Position numbers and translations under genes: made by a program. Source: Bradyrhizobiaceae bacterium PARB1 (GTDB taxonomy: Bacteria > Pseudomonadota > Alphaproteobacteria > Rhizobiales > Xanthobacteraceae). Taken from it: a stretch of 64,000 bases of DNA. Location: positions 203,876-267,875 of the forward strand of contig NKIY01000004.1 in NCBI GenBank assembly GCA_002256345.1. The letters run 5' to 3'. The notes beneath the pieces are model-generated. The model made no database searches. It worked only from the letters and a program-made list of their open reading frames with translations, and had not been told where the DNA came from. Below, one piece after another: positions 63,429 to 64,000 of this stretch; positions within the stretch are counted from its first letter, which is position 1; every line of letters begins with the position of its first letter.

Positions 63429-64000
63429 GCTCCTTGTTCGGTGATTGGCCGGGACACGCGCTTCCTGGATGTCTTCGGTGCTGCAGGACCCCTTTTCGAA
63501 TCCTTGTTCAAGTGCGGCGAACGCGTGGAGAGCAGCAGTTGTCTCGCGTAGGACCGGGAAGCTTCGAACACTCCCTGCTCCGTCACGAACAGAGCAAGGT
63601 AGGCTGCATGGATCAGGGCGATCAGGATCACCACCAGCAGCCTTGCATCGAAGCTGTTCGCGAGATCGACCGGCCACCGGTACCAGAAAATCCCGATGCA
63701 GACGAGGATGACCACTGCGTTGATAAGGAACGCGGGCCGCTTCAGACCGAGCAGGTTGCGGCGGAAGCCGTAATCGACATTCTCGTTGAAGAGGATGTCG
63801 AACTTCTTCCTGTTCCGGGTGTTCTCGCGCAGCCATGCGGTCCCGCGCTCATAGAAGGCGTCCGCGGCTTCGGGATCGGCGGTTTCCTCGTCGCTGGACG
63901 GAGCGGCTTCGCCCAGCTTCCGAGCGATGAATGCATGGAAACCGGACTTGGTCGCCGCGTCGTACGTTGGGTCGCGATGCCGCAACGTCACCGTCGTCGG
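63425..64000 (-). CDS. Small two-helix membrane protein coupled to the DUF2235 gene; 5' end may lie outside the window
   Basis: An open frame of at least 188 codons from GTG 63991, and still open to base 64000, so the true start may be beyond the edge. The N-terminal half is soluble and charged (ATKSGFHAFIARKLGEAAPS, DAFYERGTAWLRENTRNRKK). Two hydrophobic helices follow (PAFLINAVVILVCIGIFWYR and ARLLVVILIALIHAAYLALF), and the C-terminus is basic (TSRKRVSRP). I do not recognise a family. The stop overlaps the DUF2235 start (ATGA), so the two are co-translated and may form a membrane complex. Confidence 0.7.
   Translation of the reverse strand, partial: PTTVTLRHRDPTYDAATKSGFHAFIARKLGEAAPSSDEETADPEAADAFYERGTAWLRENTRNRKKFDILFNENVDYGFRRNLLGLKRPAFLINAVVILVCIGIFWYRWPVDLANSFDARLLVVILIALIHAAYLALFVTEQGVFEASRSYARQLLLSTRSPHLNKDSKRGPAAPKTSRKRVSRPITEQGA

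Overview
The window looks like chromosome of a high-GC alphaproteobacterium of the Nitrobacteraceae (Bradyrhizobium / Rhodopseudomonas / Tardiphaga group). The basis is the gene content (aerobic benzoyl-CoA 'box' pathway with a BoxR-type regulator, many branched-chain-amino-acid-type and Bug-type transport genes), the strongly GC-biased codon use, and a palindromic intergenic element at 23050-23118 that I recognise as typical of these genomes. The assignment is an inference; there is no rRNA gene or complete tRNA gene in the window.

Layout. (1) 1-9433, minus strand: a two-partner secretion operon, an outer-membrane TpsB transporter followed by two tandem filamentous-haemagglutinin-like exoproteins whose first ~480 codons are near copies; the second runs off the left edge. 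(2) 9703-14387: an unrecognised possible DNA-binding protein, then a Bug solute receptor - catB - catC operon with a divergent LysR gene. (3) 14566-29630: an aromatic acid island. boxC-boxB-boxA and bclA-hydrolase run on the minus strand, boxR plus a small unknown gene run divergently, and a second minus-strand operon (feruloyl-CoA-synthase-like ligase, solute-binding protein, livH-M-G-F) supplies uptake and activation. TGCA-centred palindromes lie upstream of boxC, between bclA and boxR, and upstream of the ligase/transporter operon. They suggest a single BoxR regulon covering uptake, CoA activation, epoxidation and ring cleavage. boxD is not in the window.

(4) 29960-30595: a small SAM methyltransferase. 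(5) 30930-45473: one polarised unit made of an STN/TonB-C protein, an ECF sigma factor, a FecR-type anti-sigma factor and a 4068-residue filamentous-haemagglutinin-family exoprotein. This looks like cell-surface signalling hard-wired to a giant secreted protein, without a TonB-dependent receptor or a TpsB partner next to it. I regard it as the best candidate for an undescribed system. (6) 45627-53842: an electrophile/xenobiotic defence neighbourhood with an RND efflux pump (its permease carries a one-base frameshift), a ChaC-type glutathione cyclotransferase, a divergent LysR regulator, an Old Yellow Enzyme and a glutathione S-transferase. (7) 54595-61407: a large glycine-rich autotransporter divergent from a membrane-anchored CadC/ToxR-type winged-helix regulator with TPR-like repeats. 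Phased ATTTCCG repeats lie between them. (8) 61408-64000: a stretch carrying what looks like the 3' end of a tRNA-Ser gene (possible attachment-site remnant), then a DUF2235 hydrolase translationally coupled to a small membrane protein at the right edge.

Three independent surface-protein secretion loci (two-partner operon, giant exoprotein with sigma/anti-sigma control, autotransporter with CadC-like regulator) flank the catabolic island, which points to a surface-associated soil or plant-associated lifestyle feeding on lignin-derived aromatics.
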